Source: Nocardia sp. BMG111209 (GTDB lineage: Bacteria; Actinomycetota; Actinomycetes; Mycobacteriales; Mycobacteriaceae). From it: a stretch of 64,000 nt of DNA. Within the stretch, counting starts at the first letter, position 1, and each line of letters starts with the position of its first letter. The DNA is taken from NCBI RefSeq assembly GCF_000381925.1, contig NZ_KB907310.1, positions 620,001 through 684,000 of the forward strand. Direction: 5' to 3'. The translations under genes and the position numbers were made by a program. The notes beneath the pieces were generated by a model. It did no database searches and had not been told where the DNA came from. It saw nothing but the letters and a program-made list of their open reading frames with translations. Below, piece after piece: positions 52,660-60,872 of the stretch.

Positions 52660-53849
52660 TCGGACGCCGCACGGCCCGGGGATTCGTCCTCGCCGCCGTT
52701 CTGCTCACCGGGTGCTCGTCGGGTGTCCGGCCGCCGAAACCACAGCCGGAGACGGTGATTGCGCCCACCTCGGCGGCTCCCGGCCCGGCCACCGAGGCCG
52801 CGATCGCGCTGCTGCCCGGAATGCCGCCGCTGCTGTCGCCGACCGATGTCTACGCGGGCGACCGCGAGCTCTCCCCGGCGGTCGCTGGTCAGTTGCCGAG
52901 GGTCTACGTCCCGAACAGCGAATCGAATACCGTGTCGGTGATCGATCCGGCCACCTTCCAGGTCGTCGACACCTACCCGGCCCGCGGCGTGGAACCACAG
53001 CACGTGGTGCCGTCCTACGACCTGCAGACGTTGTACGTGACCAACGATCTGCCGCTGGGCGGTGGCGGCCTGCTGCCGATCGATCCCCGCACCGGCGAAC
53101 CCGGCGAGCCGCTGCCGGTGCGCGATCCGTACAACATGTACTTCACCCCGAACGGCGCCTTCGCGCTCGTCGTCGCGGAGGCGGATCGGTCGGTCGATCT
53201 CTATGATCCGCACACCTGGGAGCAGGTCGGGGCCATCGCGGTGCCGGACTGTCCCGGCATCGACCACATGGATTTCACCGCCGACGGCCGGTTCGCGCTG
53301 GCGAGCTGCGAATTCGCCGGCCGGATGGCCGTGCTCGACGTGGTCGGCACCGACCTGGTGACGATGATCGACCTGCCGGGCGGCCGCGGCAGTATGCCGC
53401 AGGACGTGAAGCTCGCACCGGACGGCTCCACCTTCTACGTCGCGGACATGATGGCCGACGGGATGTACACGATCGATGCGCACACCTTCGAGCCCACCGG
53501 TTTCGTCCCGACCGGGAAGGGGACGCACGGCCTCTACGTCACCCGCGACTCCGCGGCGCTGATCGTCACCAACCGCGGCGAGGGCAGCCTGTCGGTCTGG
53601 GATTTCGCCCAGCAGCGGATCGTGCGCACCTGGCGGATTCCCGGCGGCGGTAGTCCGGATATGGGGAATCTGTCGGCGGACGGACGGGTGTTCTGGGTCT
53701 CCGGCCGCTACGACGGCGAGGTCTACGCCATCGACATCGTGGACTGGACCCTGCTGGCCCGCATCCCGGTCGGCCGCGGCGCGCACGGGCTGACGGTCTG
53801 GCCGCAACCGGGGCGGTATTCGACCGGCCACACCGGGGTGATGCGCTGA
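52656..53849 (+). CDS. Lipoprotein with YncE-like beta-propeller
   Basis: The 397-aa product starts at GTG 52656 (TTG at 52623 is the alternative). It has a twin-Arg-containing, basic signal and the lipobox VLLTGC, so it is anchored outside the membrane by its N-terminal Cys. The rest is a seven-bladed-propeller-like chain of repeats such as VYVPNSESNTVSVIDPATF and FYVADMMADGMYTIDAHTF, as in YncE/surface-layer propellers. The partner or ligand is unknown. It lies downstream of lat on the same strand but has its own promoter and leader ORF. Confidence 0.8.
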   Translation: MIGRRTARGFVLAAVLLTGCSSGVRPPKPQPETVIAPTSAAPGPATEAAIALLPGMPPLLSPTDVYAGDRELSPAVAGQLPRVYVPNSESNTVSVIDPATFQVVDTYPARGVEPQHVVPSYDLQTLYVTNDLPLGGGGLLPIDPRTGEPGEPLPVRDPYNMYFTPNGAFALVVAEADRSVDLYDPHTWEQVGAIAVPDCPGIDHMDFTADGRFALASCEFAGRMAVLDVVGTDLVTMIDLPGGRGSMPQDVKLAPDGSTFYVADMMADGMYTIDAHTFEPTGFVPTGKGTHGLYVTRDSAALIVTNRGEGSLSVWDFAQQRIVRTWRIPGGGSPDMGNLSADGRVFWVSGRYDGEVYAIDIVDWTLLARIPVGRGAHGLTVWPQPGRYSTGHTGVMR

Positions 53850-54003
53850 ACCGGCCGGGGCGACATTCCGGTCTCACACAATGAGATTCGCCCTCTGTTT
53901 CCGATGTGATCCCGCGGCGTCGGCCAGTTGCCTTTCCGGCGCGATACGCTGGTGATCATCTGGTTTCACCAGCCGTTTTCTACTGGCGGGTAGCCAATAA
54001 CGG

Positions 54004-54022
54004 TACTCGTGAGTAGCCCCTA
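54004..54022 (+). promoter_or_regulatory. Shared 19-bp acc motif, accD5 copy
   Basis: TACTCGTGAGTAGCCCCTA is identical at 17 of 19 positions to a sequence upstream of accA3 (58770-58788). It lies 29 bp before the -10 box at 54052-54057. The core TACT-N4-AGTA is an inverted repeat. Confidence 0.7.
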
Positions 54023-54051
54023 CTGGAATTCCAACTGTCGGCGACGATGGC

Positions 54052-54057
54052 TACACT
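54052..54057 (+). promoter_or_regulatory. -10 box for leaderless accD5
   Basis: TACACT ends 7 nt before the ATG at 54065. The same hexamer serves accA3. Confidence 0.6.
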
Positions 54058-54064
54058 CCGGGTC

Positions 54065-55705
54065 ATGACGAGTGTCCAGCAGCAGTCTTCGCCGGATTCG
54101 GCGGGCGCCCCCGATATCCACACCACCGCAGGGAAGCTCGCCGATCTGCGGAACCGGCTGGAAGAGGCCAAGCACCCGATGGGTGAGGCCGCTGTCGACA
54201 AGGTGCACGCCAAGGGCAAGATGACCGCCCGCGAGCGCATCCTGGCCCTGCTGGACGAGGGTTCGTTCGTGGAGCTGGACGCGCTGGCCCGGCATCGCAG
54301 CGTCAATTTCGGCCTGGAGAGCAACCGCCCGCTCGGCGACGGCGTGGTGACCGGTTACGGCACCATCGACGGCCGGGACGTGTGCATCTTCTCCCAGGAC
54401 GTCACCGTCTTCGGCGGTTCGCTCGGCGAGGTCTACGGCGAGAAGATCGTCAAGGTCATGGACCTGGCCCTGAAGACCGGCCGCCCGCTGGTCGGCATCA
54501 ACGAGGGCGCCGGCGCGCGCATCCAGGAGGGCGTGGTCTCGCTCGGCCTGTACGGCGAGATCTTCCATCGCAACATCCAGGCCTCCGGCGTGATCCCGCA
54601 GATCTCGCTGATCATGGGCCCGGCCGCCGGTGGGCACGTGTACTCCCCGGCCCTGACCGACTTCGTCGTCATGGTCGACCAGACCAGCCAGATGTTCGTC
54701 ACCGGTCCCGACGTGATCAAGACCGTCACCGGTGAAGAGGTCAGCATGGAGGAGCTGGGCGGCGCGCACACCCACATGGTGAAGTCGGGCGTCGCGCACT
54801 ACGTCGCCTCCGGCGAGCAGGACGCGCTGGACTACGTCAAGGATCTGCTGAGCTACCTGCCCAGCAACAACCGCGCCGAGGCCCCGCGCTTCCCGGCCAC
54901 CGATCCGATCGACGGCGCCATCGAGGACTCGCTCACCGACGAGGACCTCGAGCTCGACACGATCATCCCGGACTCGCCGAACCAGCCGTACGACATGCAC
55001 GAGGTGATCCGCCGGCTGGTCGACGACGACGAGTTCCTGGAGGTGCAGGCCGAGCGCGCGATGAACGTCATCGTCGGCTTCGCCCGCATCGACGGCCGCA
55101 GCATCGGCATCGTGGCCAACCAGCCCACCCAGTTCGCGGGCTGCCTCGATATCGACGCCTCCGAGAAGGCCGCGCGCTTCGTGCGCACCTGCGACGCCTT
55201 CAACATCCCGATCATCACCCTGGTGGACGTGCCGGGCTTCCTGCCGGGTACCGGCCAGGAGTTCAACGGCATCATCCGCCGCGGCGCCAAGCTGCTGTAC
55301 GCCTACGGCGAGGCCACTGTGGGGAAGATCACAATCATCACCCGCAAGGCCTACGGCGGCGCCTACGACGTCATGGGTTCCAAGCACATGGGCGCCGACG
55401 TGAACCTGGCGTGGCCCACCGCGCAGATCGCGGTCATGGGCGCCTCGGGCGCGGTCGGCTTCGTCTACCGCAAGCAGCTGCAGCAGGCCGCCAAGGAGGG
55501 CTCGGACGTCGACGCGCTGCGCCTGGAGTTGCAGAACGAGTACGAGGACACCCTGGTGAACCCGTATGTCGCCGCCGAGCGTGGTTATGTGGACGCCGTG
55601 ATCCCGCCGTCGCACACCCGGGGGCAGATCGTCTCCGCGTTGCGCCTGCTGGAGCGCAAGATGGTGTCCCTGCCGCCCAAGAAGCACGGAAACATTCCGT
55701 TGTGA
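54065..55705 (+). CDS. accD5: Acyl-CoA carboxylase beta (carboxyltransferase) subunit
   Basis: Transfers CO2 from biotin to propionyl-CoA/acetyl-CoA, giving methylmalonyl-CoA or malonyl-CoA for lipid synthesis. The 546-aa carboxyltransferase has the acyl-CoA and biotin oxyanion-hole motifs [13 protein letters not shown] and [15 protein letters not shown] segments ([14 protein letters not shown]), plus [18 protein letters not shown]. There are no cysteines of the zinc-finger type, as expected for the PCC-type beta subunit. It begins leaderless from TACACT. accE5 and maf follow. It needs the biotinylated AccA3 encoded 3 kb downstream. Confidence 0.96.
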   Translation: MTSVQQQSSPDSAGAPDIHTTAGKLADLRNRLEEAKHPMGEAAVDKVHAKGKMTARERILALLDEGSFVELDALARHRSVNFGLESNRPLGDGVVTGYGTIDGRDVCIFSQDVTVFGGSLGEVYGEKIVKVMDLALKTGRPLVGINEGAGARIQEGVVSLGLYGEIFHRNIQASGVIPQISLIMGPAAGGHVYSPALTDFVVMVDQTSQMFVTGPDVIKTVTGEEVSMEELGGAHTHMVKSGVAHYVASGEQDALDYVKDLLSYLPSNNRAEAPRFPATDPIDGAIEDSLTDEDLELDTIIPDSPNQPYDMHEVIRRLVDDDEFLEVQAERAMNVIVGFARIDGRSIGIVANQPTQFAGCLDIDASEKAARFVRTCDAFNIPIITLVDVPGFLPGTGQEFNGIIRRGAKLLYAYGEATVGKITIITRKAYGGAYDVMGSKHMGADVNLAWPTAQIAVMGASGAVGFVYRKQLQQAAKEGSDVDALRLELQNEYEDTLVNPYVAAERGYVDAVIPPSHTRGQIVSALRLLERKMVSLPPKKHGNIPL

Positions 55706-55741
55706 TTTGAGCGATATGCGTAGGTGTGGTGTGGCGCCTTC

Positions 55742-55768
55742 TGAGAAGATCATGAGAAGCTTGAGAAG
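55742..55768 (+). repeat. Three TGAGAAG direct repeats
   Basis: TGAGAAG occurs at 55742, 55753 and 55762, 37 bp after the accD5 stop and about 180 bp before accE5. Their role is unknown; they could be a binding-site cluster or an mRNA element. Confidence 0.5.
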
Positions 55769-55947
55769 ACGGTGAAAACCGTACCGCGCAGAATTGCCTC
55801 ATCCGAACGAAGATGGTAAGAACGGCCTCTCGTCATCGAGGGTCGTGACGAATACCCGGGAGGCGGGCTCGGAGCATCCGGTCCCGCAGACCGAAAGTCG
55901 TCGGGGAATCGAATCCCGGCGACGCCTGAACAGGAGGAACTGGCGCT

Positions 55948-56268
55948 GTGACGACTGTATCCGACGAAGAGGTGCTGAGGGCCGCTGAGCTCGACCTATC
56001 GGTCGAAGAGCTCGTCGACACGATCGTGTCCGCGGTATCCGGGCCCGAATCGCCTGCGGGACCCGTCATCCGGATTCTCAAGGGTTCGCCGACCGCCGAC
56101 GAGATCGCCGCTGTCATCAGCGTGCTGTCCGCCGCCGCGGCCGCCGGCTCCGCCGCGCCTGTGGCCTCGGGTCCGATCGACATGTGGGGCCGCCCCTCGT
56201 TCATGCATCGCGGCACCTCGAGCTTCTCTCCCTACGCCTATCCGTTCGTGTCGCATCTGCGCGACTGA
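55948..56268 (+). CDS. accE5: Acyl-CoA carboxylase epsilon subunit
   Basis: Small non-catalytic subunit that strengthens the AccA3-AccD5 complex. The 106-aa product has an N-terminal variable part and the conserved C-terminal core IRILKGSPTADEIAAVISVL, followed by WGRPSFMHRG. The core GxPTxxElAAv is the epsilon-family signature. The GTG at 55948 has AGGAGG about 9 nt upstream. It is shorter than the M. tuberculosis protein (about 177 aa), lacking most of the N-terminal extension. maf begins 3 bp after its stop. Confidence 0.92.
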   Translation: MTTVSDEEVLRAAELDLSVEELVDTIVSAVSGPESPAGPVIRILKGSPTADEIAAVISVLSAAAAAGSAAPVASGPIDMWGRPSFMHRGTSSFSPYAYPFVSHLRD

Positions 56269-56271
56269 CGC

Positions 56272-56916
56272 GTGGGTGCATTCGTACTCGCGTCCGCGTC
56301 GCCGGCGCGGCTGCAGGTGTTGCGGTCGGCCGGGCTGAACCCCCTCGTACGGGTTTCCGACGTGGACGAGGACGCGGTGTCGGCCGCATTGCCCGCCGGC
56401 ACCGGTCCGGAACAGGTCGTCGTGGCGCTGGCCCGGGCCAAGGCCGAGGCGGTCGCCGCCGCCTTCGCCCGGGAGGGCGCGGACATTCTCGCCGACGCCG
56501 TGATCGTCGGCTGCGATTCCATGCTGCTGGTGGACGGCGTGCTGCACGGCAAACCGCACACCCCCGAGGTGGCCCGCGCGCGCTGGTCGGTGATGGCCGG
56601 CCGCAGCGCCGATCTGCTCACCGGCCACTGTGTCCTGCGCGTCGACGGCGGATCGGTGGTCGCCGCGGCCGACGATTGCAGCCGCACCACCGTGCACTTC
56701 GCGAAGCCCGAGCCGGAGGAGCTGGACGCCTACATCGCCACCGGGGAACCGTTGCAGGTGGCCGGCGCCTTCACCCTGGACGGCCTCGGTGGCTGGTTCG
56801 TCGATCGGATCGAGGGTGATCCGTCGAGCGTGATCGGGATCGGGCTGCCGCTACTGCGTCGGCTGTTGCGCGACGTGGGTGTCGGCGTTGCGCAGCTGTG
56901 GGTCGGCGCCCGCTAG
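56272..56916 (+). CDS. maf: Maf-like nucleoside triphosphate pyrophosphatase
   Basis: Hydrolyses dTTP/UTP or modified NTPs to the monophosphate and helps restrict septum formation. The 214-aa product starts FVLASASPARLQVLRSAG (the Maf signature), continues with ILADAVIVGCDSMLLVDG and GKPHTPEVAR, and has the late GAFTLDGLGGWFVDRIEGDPSSVIG. The GTG start lies 3 bp after accE5, so it is translated with the carboxylase genes. Its 3' end overlaps the convergent regulator gene by 66 bp. Confidence 0.94.
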   Translation: MGAFVLASASPARLQVLRSAGLNPLVRVSDVDEDAVSAALPAGTGPEQVVVALARAKAEAVAAAFAREGADILADAVIVGCDSMLLVDGVLHGKPHTPEVARARWSVMAGRSADLLTGHCVLRVDGGSVVAAADDCSRTTVHFAKPEPEELDAYIATGEPLQVAGAFTLDGLGGWFVDRIEGDPSSVIGIGLPLLRRLLRDVGVGVAQLWVGAR

Positions 56917-57654
56917 CTTCGGATCGTTCCCGCGCAACTGCGGGCCCACCCGGGATCCGGTCGGCGCGGCGATCCGCGGTTCCGTCACCGGCATGGCCGC
57001 GGAATCGGGTACCAGCGAACTCTCCAGCGCCTCCAGCCGCGCCACGCACAGTTCGGGCTCCACGAACGGGTGCAGGCGGACGTTGACCGTGTCCCGGCCG
57101 CCGTTGCGGTCCAGCACCTCGCGCATGAGACCCAGATGCACCCCGCACACCACCTCGGAATGCGTCCGCGCGAGTTCCCGCAGCGGGCAGGCGGTGAGCC
57201 GGATCATGACCTGCTGGTCGGATTCGTTGCCGGGATCGCGCTCCGGGGCGAACCCGAGCTCCGACGAGACGGCGACGGTCACATCCTTGGCATCCTCGAG
57301 GGTCTGGATGCCCTCCTCGATGGTGTCCAGCTTGGCGCCCCAGGCCCGGCCGGCCGAGACGGCCGCGTCGGAGCGGCGCCGGGGGTCGCTGCCCAGCTGG
57401 TCGGCCAGTACCTGGGCCAGATCCTGATAGCCGACCGATCGCTGCACCGCGCTGTATCCGATGCGCGGACGACCCCGTCCGCGAGGTGGTTGCTGGAACT
57501 GCCGCACCAACGACTCACGGGTGAGAACGTCCAGATGAAATCGGACGGTGGTGACATGCTGTCCGGTAACCCGAGCCAATTCCTGGGCGTCGAGAGGCTC
57601 GCTGGCGCCGCGCAGGATCGCAAGCAGGCGCCGTCGTGGCCAAGAATCGGACAT
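56851..57654 (-). CDS. SufR/COG2345-like winged-helix regulator
   Basis: The 267-aa protein has an N-terminal winged helix (ELARVTGQHVTTVRFHLDVL) and the GRGRPRIGYS wing, the layout of COG2345 regulators such as SufR. Three cysteines (C156, C170, C203) lie in the conserved ACPLRELARTHSEVVCGVHL and ELCVARL segments and could hold an iron-sulfur cluster. GGAGGAGGGG precedes the ATG. It is divergent from the sulfurtransferase sseA, with a perfect 10-bp inverted repeat at 57682-57720 between them. The C-terminal 50 residues are low-complexity and overlap maf antisense. Confidence 0.82.
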   Translation of the reverse strand: MSDSWPRRRLLAILRGASEPLDAQELARVTGQHVTTVRFHLDVLTRESLVRQFQQPPRGRGRPRIGYSAVQRSVGYQDLAQVLADQLGSDPRRRSDAAVSAGRAWGAKLDTIEEGIQTLEDAKDVTVAVSSELGFAPERDPGNESDQQVMIRLTACPLRELARTHSEVVCGVHLGLMREVLDRNGGRDTVNVRLHPFVEPELCVARLEALESSLVPDSAAMPVTEPRIAAPTGSRVGPQLRGNDPKLAGADPQLRNADTHVAQQPTQ

Positions 57655-57681
57655 AGCTCACCCCTCCTCCCGGGAGACTTT

Positions 57682-57720
57682 ATCGGATGAAGCTGCGACT
57701 TATTCGCTCATTCATCCGAT
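57682..57720. promoter_or_regulatory. Inverted repeat between the SufR-like gene and sseA
   Basis: ATCGGATGAA at 57682-57691 is the exact reverse complement of 57711-57720, with a 19-bp AT-rich spacer. It lies 28 bp from the regulator start and 93 bp from sseA and is a candidate operator for both. Confidence 0.65.
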
Positions 57721-57812
57721 TCGTGGTGTGGAACAAGTTCTCGTATTCGTGCGCACCTACCATCGGTGGGAACAGCTGACCACCACCCTGTCACGTCGGA
57801 AGGACCGACCTC

Positions 57813-58742
57813 GTGCCCGTCGCACCGGACCCTCATCCTTCCTTCGGTCTGCACGCACATCCTCAACGACTAGTAACCACACAGTGGCTGTCGGCAAACA
57901 TCGGCGCGCCGGGATTACGGATCGTCGAATCCGATGAGGACGTGCTGCTGTACGACATCGGTCACGTACCCGGCGCCATCAAGATCGACTGGCGTGCCGA
58001 GCTTACCGATCCGCGGACGCGCGATGTCGTGGATGGCGTGCGTTTTGCCGAACTGATGCGGGAGAAGGGCATCGCGCGCGAGGACACCGTGGTGGTCTAC
58101 GGGGACAAGGCGAACGGCACGGCCGCGGCGGTGCTCTGGGTGTTCGACCTGTTCGGCCATGCCGATGTCCGGCTGCTCGACGGCGGCCGCGAGGCCTGGA
58201 TCTCCGAGGGGCGCGACACCACCTTCGAGGTGCCGCCGATCGGATTCGGCGACTATCCCGCGGTCGAGCGCGACGATCGCACCGAACGGGCCTTCCGGGC
58301 CGAGGTGCAGCAGTGGCTGTCCGGTGGCGCGGGCGTCCTGCTCGATGTCCGGACCGCCGAGGAGTACAGCGGTGAGCTGGACCGGATCTCCGATCGGCCC
58401 GAGGAACAGGCGCTGCGCGCCGGGCACATTCCGGGCGCGATGAACATTCCGTGGACCACGGCCGTCGGCCCGGACGGGCGGTTCCGGTCGCGGGCGGAGC
58501 TGGATCGGCGGTATCTCCCACTGCGCGCGGACGCCGAGGCCGGCACGATCGTGTACTGCCGCATCGGCGAGCGGTCCGCGCACACCCGTTTCGTGCTGAC
58601 CGCTCTGCTGGGAATGGACGATGTGCGGGTCTACGACGGATCCTGGACCGAATGGGGCAACGCGGTGCGCGCGCCGATTGTGCGCGGTCACGAATCCGGC
58701 GGCGTAGCGGCCGCCACGCCCGCTGCTGCGCAGAGAATTTGA
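57813..58742 (+). CDS. sseA: Thiosulfate/3-mercaptopyruvate sulfurtransferase
   Basis: Two-domain rhodanese, 309 aa. The N-terminal inactive domain has [14 protein letters not shown] and [19 protein letters not shown]. The C-terminal active domain has [22 protein letters not shown], and the catalytic Cys in [11 protein letters not shown]. It moves sulfane sulfur from thiosulfate or 3-mercaptopyruvate to an acceptor. The GTG start has GGAAGGA upstream. It corresponds to Rv3283 between maf and accA3. The SufR-like regulator gene next to it suggests control by sulfur or redox state. Confidence 0.93.
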   Translation: MPVAPDPHPSFGLHAHPQRLVTTQWLSANIGAPGLRIVESDEDVLLYDIGHVPGAIKIDWRAELTDPRTRDVVDGVRFAELMREKGIAREDTVVVYGDKANGTAAAVLWVFDLFGHADVRLLDGGREAWISEGRDTTFEVPPIGFGDYPAVERDDRTERAFRAEVQQWLSGGAGVLLDVRTAEEYSGELDRISDRPEEQALRAGHIPGAMNIPWTTAVGPDGRFRSRAELDRRYLPLRADAEAGTIVYCRIGERSAHTRFVLTALLGMDDVRVYDGSWTEWGNAVRAPIVRGHESGGVAAATPAAAQRI

Positions 58743-58769
58743 GTTGTCGCACGTCCCGCTCTTCGGGAC

Positions 58770-58788
58770 TACTCCTCAGTAGCCCCTA
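58770..58788 (+). promoter_or_regulatory. Shared 19-bp acc motif, accA3 copy
   Basis: TACTCCTCAGTAGCCCCTA matches the accD5 copy at 17 of 19 positions and lies 30 bp before the -10 box. The left flank extends it to GGGACTACT-N4-AGTAGCCCC, an inverted repeat with one mismatch. Confidence 0.7.
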
Positions 58789-58818
58789 GCCGGGTTACGG
58801 CTTTGTTGGCAGACTGCC

Positions 58819-58824
58819 TACACT
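58819..58824 (+). promoter_or_regulatory. -10 box of accA3
   Basis: TACACT is followed by a leader of about 33 nt with AGGAGG before the GTG start. Unlike accD5, the message is not leaderless. Confidence 0.55.
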
Positions 58825-58863
58825 CGCGAAAAGACGAACGATGTCCACAGCACAGGAGGCTCA

Positions 58864-60666
58864 GTGCCCAGCCATGCCAGCGCGCAGATCACGAAGGTCC
58901 TCGTAGCCAACCGGGGTGAGATCGCGGTGCGTGTGATCCGGGCCGCGAAGGATGCCGGGATCGCCAGCGTCGCGGTGTATGCCGAGCCGGACGCCGAGGC
59001 ACCCTTCGTGCGGTTGGCCGACGAGGCGTTCGCGCTCGGCGGCCAGACCTCGGCGGAGTCGTACCTGGTGTTCGACAAGATTCTCGAGGCGGCCGCCAAG
59101 GCCGGCGCCGACGCGATCCACCCGGGCTACGGATTCCTCTCGGAGAACGCGGATTTCGCGCAGGCTGTGCTGGACGCGGGCCTGATCTGGATCGGCCCCT
59201 CCCCGCAGTCGATCCGCGATCTGGGTGACAAGGTCACCGCGCGGCACATCGCCCAACGCGCCAACGCACCGATGGCCGCGGGCACCAAGGATCCGGTGAA
59301 GGACGCCACCGAGGTGGTCGATTTCGCCAAGGAATTCGGTGTGCCGGTGGCGATCAAGGCCGCCTTCGGTGGTGGCGGCCGCGGCATGAAGGTCGCGCAC
59401 ACCATCGAGGAGATCCCCGAGCTGTTCGAATCCGCCACCCGTGAGGCCACCGCCGCCTTCGGTCGCGGTGAATGCTTCGTCGAGCAGTACCTGGACAAGG
59501 CCCGCCACGTGGAGGCCCAGGTGCTGGCCGACCAGCACGGCAACGTGATCGTGGTCGGTACCCGCGACTGCTCGCTGCAGCGGCGGTTCCAGAAGCTGGT
59601 CGAGGAGGCCCCGGCCCCGTTCCTGAGCGACGAGGTCCGTGCCAAGATCCACCAGTCCGCCAAGCAGATCTGCCGAGAGGCCGGTTACTACGGCGCCGGC
59701 ACCGTGGAGTACCTGGTGCAGGGCGAGACGGTGTCCTTCCTCGAGGTCAACACCCGCCTGCAGGTCGAGCACCCGGTCACCGAGGAGACCGCGGGTATCG
59801 ACCTCGTGCGGCAGCAGTTCCGGATCGCCAACGGCGAGGAACTGGAGATCAAGGAGGATCCGACCCCGCGCGGGCACGCGATCGAGTTCCGGATCAACGG
59901 TGAGGACGCGGGCCGCAACTTCCTGCCCGCCCCCGGCCCGGTGAAGGAGTACCGCGAGCCGTCCGGTCCCGGCGTGCGCGTCGATTCCGGTGTCGTCGAG
60001 GGCAGCGTCATCGGCGGTCAGTTCGACTCCATGCTGGCCAAGCTGATCGTGTGGGGCGAGACCCGCACCCAGGCGCTGGAGCGGTCGCGCCGCGCCCTGG
60101 CCGAGTACCACATCGAGGGCCTCGCCACCGTGCTGCCGTTCCACCGGCACATCGTCGAGAACCCCGCCTACATCGGCGACGGCACCAAGTTCGACGTCTA
60201 CACCAAGTGGATCGAGACCGACTGGGACAACCCGATCCCGCCGTACACCGGTGCCGAGCCGATCGACGAGGACGACGAGGCCGCGCGCCAGACCGTCGTG
60301 GTCGAGGTCGGCGGCCGCCGGCTCGAGGTGTCGCTGCCGTCGCAGTTCAGCGTCGGCGCCGGTGTGGCGGCCGGTGGCGCCAACGGCGCGGGTGCCGTCC
60401 GCAAGAAGCCGAAGCCGCGCAAGCGTGGTGGCGGCGGCATGGGCGCCGCGTCCGGTGACGCGGTCACCGCGCCGATGCAGGGCACCGTGGTGAAGGTCGC
60501 CGTCGAGGAGGGTCAGTCGGTCGAGGCCGGCGACCTGATCGCGGTGCTGGAGGCCATGAAGATGGAGAACCCGGTCAACGCGCACAAGGCCGGTGTGGTC
60601 ACCGGCCTCGCCGTCCAGCCCGGCGCCGCCATCACCCAGGGCACCGTGCTCGCCGAGATCAAGTAG
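58864..60666 (+). CDS. accA3: Acyl-CoA carboxylase alpha subunit (biotin carboxylase plus biotin carrier)
   Basis: The 600-aa subunit carboxylates its own biotin with bicarbonate and ATP and serves several AccD partners. The order is a biotin carboxylase N-domain ([20 protein letters not shown], then [10 protein letters not shown]), ATP-grasp ([26 protein letters not shown]), a C-domain, a basic Gly/Lys-rich linker near residues 510-530, and a biotinyl domain with the acceptor K566 in EAMKMENP. The GTG start has AGGAGG. A strong terminator follows the stop. Confidence 0.97.
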   Translation: MPSHASAQITKVLVANRGEIAVRVIRAAKDAGIASVAVYAEPDAEAPFVRLADEAFALGGQTSAESYLVFDKILEAAAKAGADAIHPGYGFLSENADFAQAVLDAGLIWIGPSPQSIRDLGDKVTARHIAQRANAPMAAGTKDPVKDATEVVDFAKEFGVPVAIKAAFGGGGRGMKVAHTIEEIPELFESATREATAAFGRGECFVEQYLDKARHVEAQVLADQHGNVIVVGTRDCSLQRRFQKLVEEAPAPFLSDEVRAKIHQSAKQICREAGYYGAGTVEYLVQGETVSFLEVNTRLQVEHPVTEETAGIDLVRQQFRIANGEELEIKEDPTPRGHAIEFRINGEDAGRNFLPAPGPVKEYREPSGPGVRVDSGVVEGSVIGGQFDSMLAKLIVWGETRTQALERSRRALAEYHIEGLATVLPFHRHIVENPAYIGDGTKFDVYTKWIETDWDNPIPPYTGAEPIDEDDEAARQTVVVEVGGRRLEVSLPSQFSVGAGVAAGGANGAGAVRKKPKPRKRGGGGMGAASGDAVTAPMQGTVVKVAVEEGQSVEAGDLIAVLEAMKMENPVNAHKAGVVTGLAVQPGAAITQGTVLAEIK

Positions 60667-60684
60667 GCCGCAAACCGTTCGTGA

Positions 60685-60714
60685 GCCCCGCACACTCTGC
60701 TGAGTGTGCGGGGC
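60685..60714 (+). terminator. Terminator after accA3
   Basis: A perfect 13-bp stem (60685-60697 with 60702-60714) with a TGCT loop lies 18 bp after the stop, followed by a weak T-containing tract. Confidence 0.85.
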
Positions 60715-60872
60715 CCACGTCGTTTCCGGGGTGTTCGGAACGGTCTGCTCGGCCGCCGCCGATGTGTTCTGTTCCCTCGTCGGCCGCATTCCCGGTCCGC
60801 GGTTCGCGCCGACGCCATGTCGGCGGCTCGAGTTCGGCGTCGGTTCCCTTGTGCGCCAAGGGAACCGACCGC

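Noticed and set aside
53872..53886. TCTCA-CACAA-TGAGA dyad after the lipoprotein gene as an operator
   Set aside because: It is short, 180 bp from accD5, and has no partner site; chance cannot be excluded.
55715..55774. A 19-codon ORF after accD5 (MRRCGVAPSEKIMRSLRRR)
   Set aside because: No ribosome site or TAnnnT box at the right distance, and it overlaps the TGAGAAG repeats, so it is probably chance.
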